Source: Cercozoa sp. M6MM
Taxonomy: Eukaryota; Endomyxa: Ascetosporea
DNA length: 26,166 bases
Direction: 5' to 3' (one strand)
Assembly: GCA_040357565.1 (NCBI GenBank)
Contig: JBDODJ010000152.1
Made by a program: the position numbers and the translations under genes. A model generated the notes under the pieces. The model ran no database searches, was not told the DNA's origin, and saw only the letters and a list, made by a program, of their open reading frames with translations. Shown here piece after piece: positions 24,350-26,166 of this stretch (the first letter of the stretch is position 1; each line of letters begins with the position of its first letter).

Positions 24350-25050
24350 ATGCAGCAGGCGCGGCGGACAAGCATCCGCAGTGTGTGGCCACAGGGTTTC
24401 GTCGCATCAGCCCCTGATGCGGCATGTAGCGTGCTCCGATTGCGAGTTCTGTGATTTGTGTATGAACAGAAAAGGATGCAGGCGACGATTCCGACATTGG
24501 TGCGCCGGTCGAGAACACCGGAATGCAGCGTTCAAGTGACGAAATTGATAGGAGCGTCAGCAATAGCTTCAAAGATTTGCTCAACATTCTTCGTGCGGGT
24601 GCCACGACTGTTGAGGTAGCTGTCCACAGTATTTAACGTTGTCGTGTTCTTTTTGTTTTGGGGAAGGTTTGAGATTTTTTCAGAGTGGAATGGTGCGGAA
24701 ATGTACCGCTTCGGGGTTGTGGACTTGCGTTGGGATTGGCACGCACTCCGAGCGAAGTGTGCGACGTGCAAGCAGAAGCGCGGCGCAGCCGGCGTGGTTG
24801 AAGACCGACTGCCGACCAGTGCGAGTCGATTTGACGGATTTGTGCGTCCTTTCACTCCTATGGAGCTTTTGTTGACCTGCTGCAAGGCTCTTGAACAGGA
24901 CGAGACTTTGTCGAATGGCGCGATGTGCTACTGTGTGCGCTTTTCTGTGCTTTAATTTTTGTATTGTGCATCATCTCTGTGTCCCTTGTGTAGACACTAG
25001 GCCACTTGCTGTGCACCTGGTGCAAACTCAGCGCAGCTGAACTGGTATAA
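24350..25050 (+). CDS. Putative Cys-rich protein, family unknown
   Basis: Not recognised. Exons 24470-24592, 24684-24934 and 24994-25050 join in phase; a first exon 24350-24380 supplies an ATG but is speculative. The protein of about 153 residues starts polar and acidic (GDDSDIGAPVENTG), has a helix SNSFKDLLNIL, then MYRFGVVDLRWDWHALRAKC and three cysteine clusters: CATC, CC near the middle, and CYC..CTWC near the end, a pattern that could bind zinc. It ends KLSAAELV with TAA. The right exons are better supported than the left because phase and donor/acceptor quality agree. An internal Met in exon 24470-24592 could be the start. Confidence 0.42.
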
Positions 25051-25096
25051 ACTCCCTACGGTTGGCTCAGGGTCGAGTTTATTGGGGTTTTTTAAG

Positions 25097-26166
25097 ATGG
25101 GTACGTTATCCGGCGCTACGTCGCGCCAGAAACGTGCCCTCACCGATGACACCGCCGACCTGCTCGCAGCACCAGACGACCTCAAGTTCGCAGTGCGTGC
25201 ACTTTCGCATCTCTTCTTGATTCTTCCGACCGGTACTCACGTTCCTTGCTTATACGATGCTGCATCACGTACGGGGAGCAGAGAACCAACTTGGCTTCTA
25301 CGCTCTGGTCACATTCTTTAACGCGTGGAGTCTGTGCGCATGACGGATGACACCGTGGCAGCACGACTGCTTGCCTGTCACAGACACATTTTCTGCTGGC
25401 AGCCGCGAGCAGGTGCAGGGTTTCTACTCCTCAAGCCTTGCTTTCTTCGTACGTTGTGATTGCGTTCATGGATCGATTTCTGTATCGTATCACATATACT
25501 GTATGCTTTTTTATAGAACAAAGCAGAATCATTCCTTTGTGAAGCTGGCCCTTCTCGCAAGCAGCGATACGTTGGCGCGAACTCACAGCGATGCAGTGGC
25601 GCGGACAACGTGGGTACTTAGTACTATTTTACTCACTCATTCTATCTACGCGGTTTTTTGTAGAGTCTTGTTTTGACTGGGAGTTCGATGACTTGGCGCG
25701 AATCTCGTTTTTGTCATGTGTCTGCTCGCTTCCCTCCGTCTCGTTTGGCCGTCTCCTCGCGTCTTCTTCGCGCTTGCGTTGCTTGTGCCCAGGCTCGTCT
25801 CGCGTCGTCGCGTCCCCTCGTTCGGTTGGCGTCCCGTCCGGTCGTGCCGGTTCATTCTCGGAACTACGTTTATTAATTCTGTTACTGCACATTTTCAGTA
25901 ATCATTGCTCTGACCCGTCCGCGTGGAGGTCATAACCTATGTCTCAACAAGTTTGAGACAAGGAAGAAGTTTAAGAGTGTTTTGGCTTGGTACCTTGCTC
26001 TGAGACCTAACTACTGACTCAGTGGATTGCTGTTGCTGTAGATCTTGCCTGGACAGAGTCCTTGCAGAGAAGCAGAAAGCTCCGTCACGGCTTCAGCCTG
26101 GTCAGTTGGCTCATTGGCTGGTTTCCATTCCACTCACTTCGTCGTGTGTTCACAGGCGGAGTTTTT
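25097..26166 (+). CDS. Start of an unknown gene, cut by the window end
   Basis: Not recognised. The first exon 25097-25192 encodes 32 residues starting MGTLSGATSRQKRALTDD. A phase-consistent series follows: 25410-25448 (QVQGFYSSSLAFF), 25517-25613 (NKAESFLCEAGPSRKQ...), and an exon from 25664 (SCFDWEFDDLARI) of uncertain end. Further right, a stretch around 26045-26100 (RVLAEKQKAPSRLQP) looks coding and may belong to the same gene. An extra exon could exist in 25193-25409, where an open stretch containing LGFYALVTFF resembles the GFYSSSLAFF segment. Exon structure is therefore provisional and the 3' end lies outside the window. Confidence 0.4.

Noticed and set aside
24420-24541. Cys-rich reading frame (VACSDCEFCDLC)
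   Set aside because: It looks like a zinc motif, but the overlapping frame with GDDSDIGAPVENTG fits the downstream exons in phase, and both cannot be coding.

Overview
The window is nuclear DNA from an intron-dense single-celled eukaryote, probably a protist or alga. The evidence is GC near 50%, housekeeping genes cut into many small exons (mostly 30-130 bp) by introns of mostly 35-150 bp with GT..AG ends, and long (CA/TG)n tracts, three of which contain 10-base assembly gaps. I cannot name the lineage. The short PIG-Y protein and the V-ATPase H sequence align as well with plant as with animal relatives.

Layout. The left edge carries the 3' part of a GRWD1/Rrb1 ribosome-assembly WD40 gene (+, 144-1583). 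A solo-LTR-like repeat and unassigned DNA separate it from V-ATPase subunit H (-, 5869-2701, 24 exons). After about 1 kb with no recognised gene come a small FYVE zinc-finger gene (-, 8510-6916) and, head to head with it, a three-exon PIG-Y gene (+, 8885-9215). A nested pair of terminal-repeat elements lies at 9384-10302. POLD2, the DNA polymerase delta B-subunit (-, 13080-10480, 20 exons), is head to head with SPB1/FTSJ3, a nucleolar rRNA methyltransferase and ribosome factor (+, 13344-17941, 33 exons). A second nested repeat pair (18050-19095) and two weak small gene models follow. Next is an ataxin-2 gene (-, 23031-20701, 14 exons) with Lsm, LsmAD and PAM2-like parts. The right end holds a truncated repeat copy, a Cys-rich unknown gene model and the start of another unknown gene that runs off the window.

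The exon models for GRWD1, V-ATPase H, POLD2, SPB1, ataxin-2 and PIG-Y were built by joining GT..AG exons so that reading phase was kept at every junction. The products have the length expected of each family (about 505, 453, 856, 484 and 71 residues for the five complete ones). There is no operon-like logic. GRWD1 and SPB1 share a role in 60S ribosome assembly; the others serve vacuolar acidification, DNA replication, GPI-anchor synthesis, endosomal lipid binding and mRNA regulation.

The points most worth a second look are the nested 4-bp-TSD repeat elements with shared TGTTAC termini, the frequent GTAC 5' splice sites, microsatellites that supply the splice donor itself, and three unidentified small genes. 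I found no tRNA, rRNA or CRISPR array and no clear new multi-gene system.
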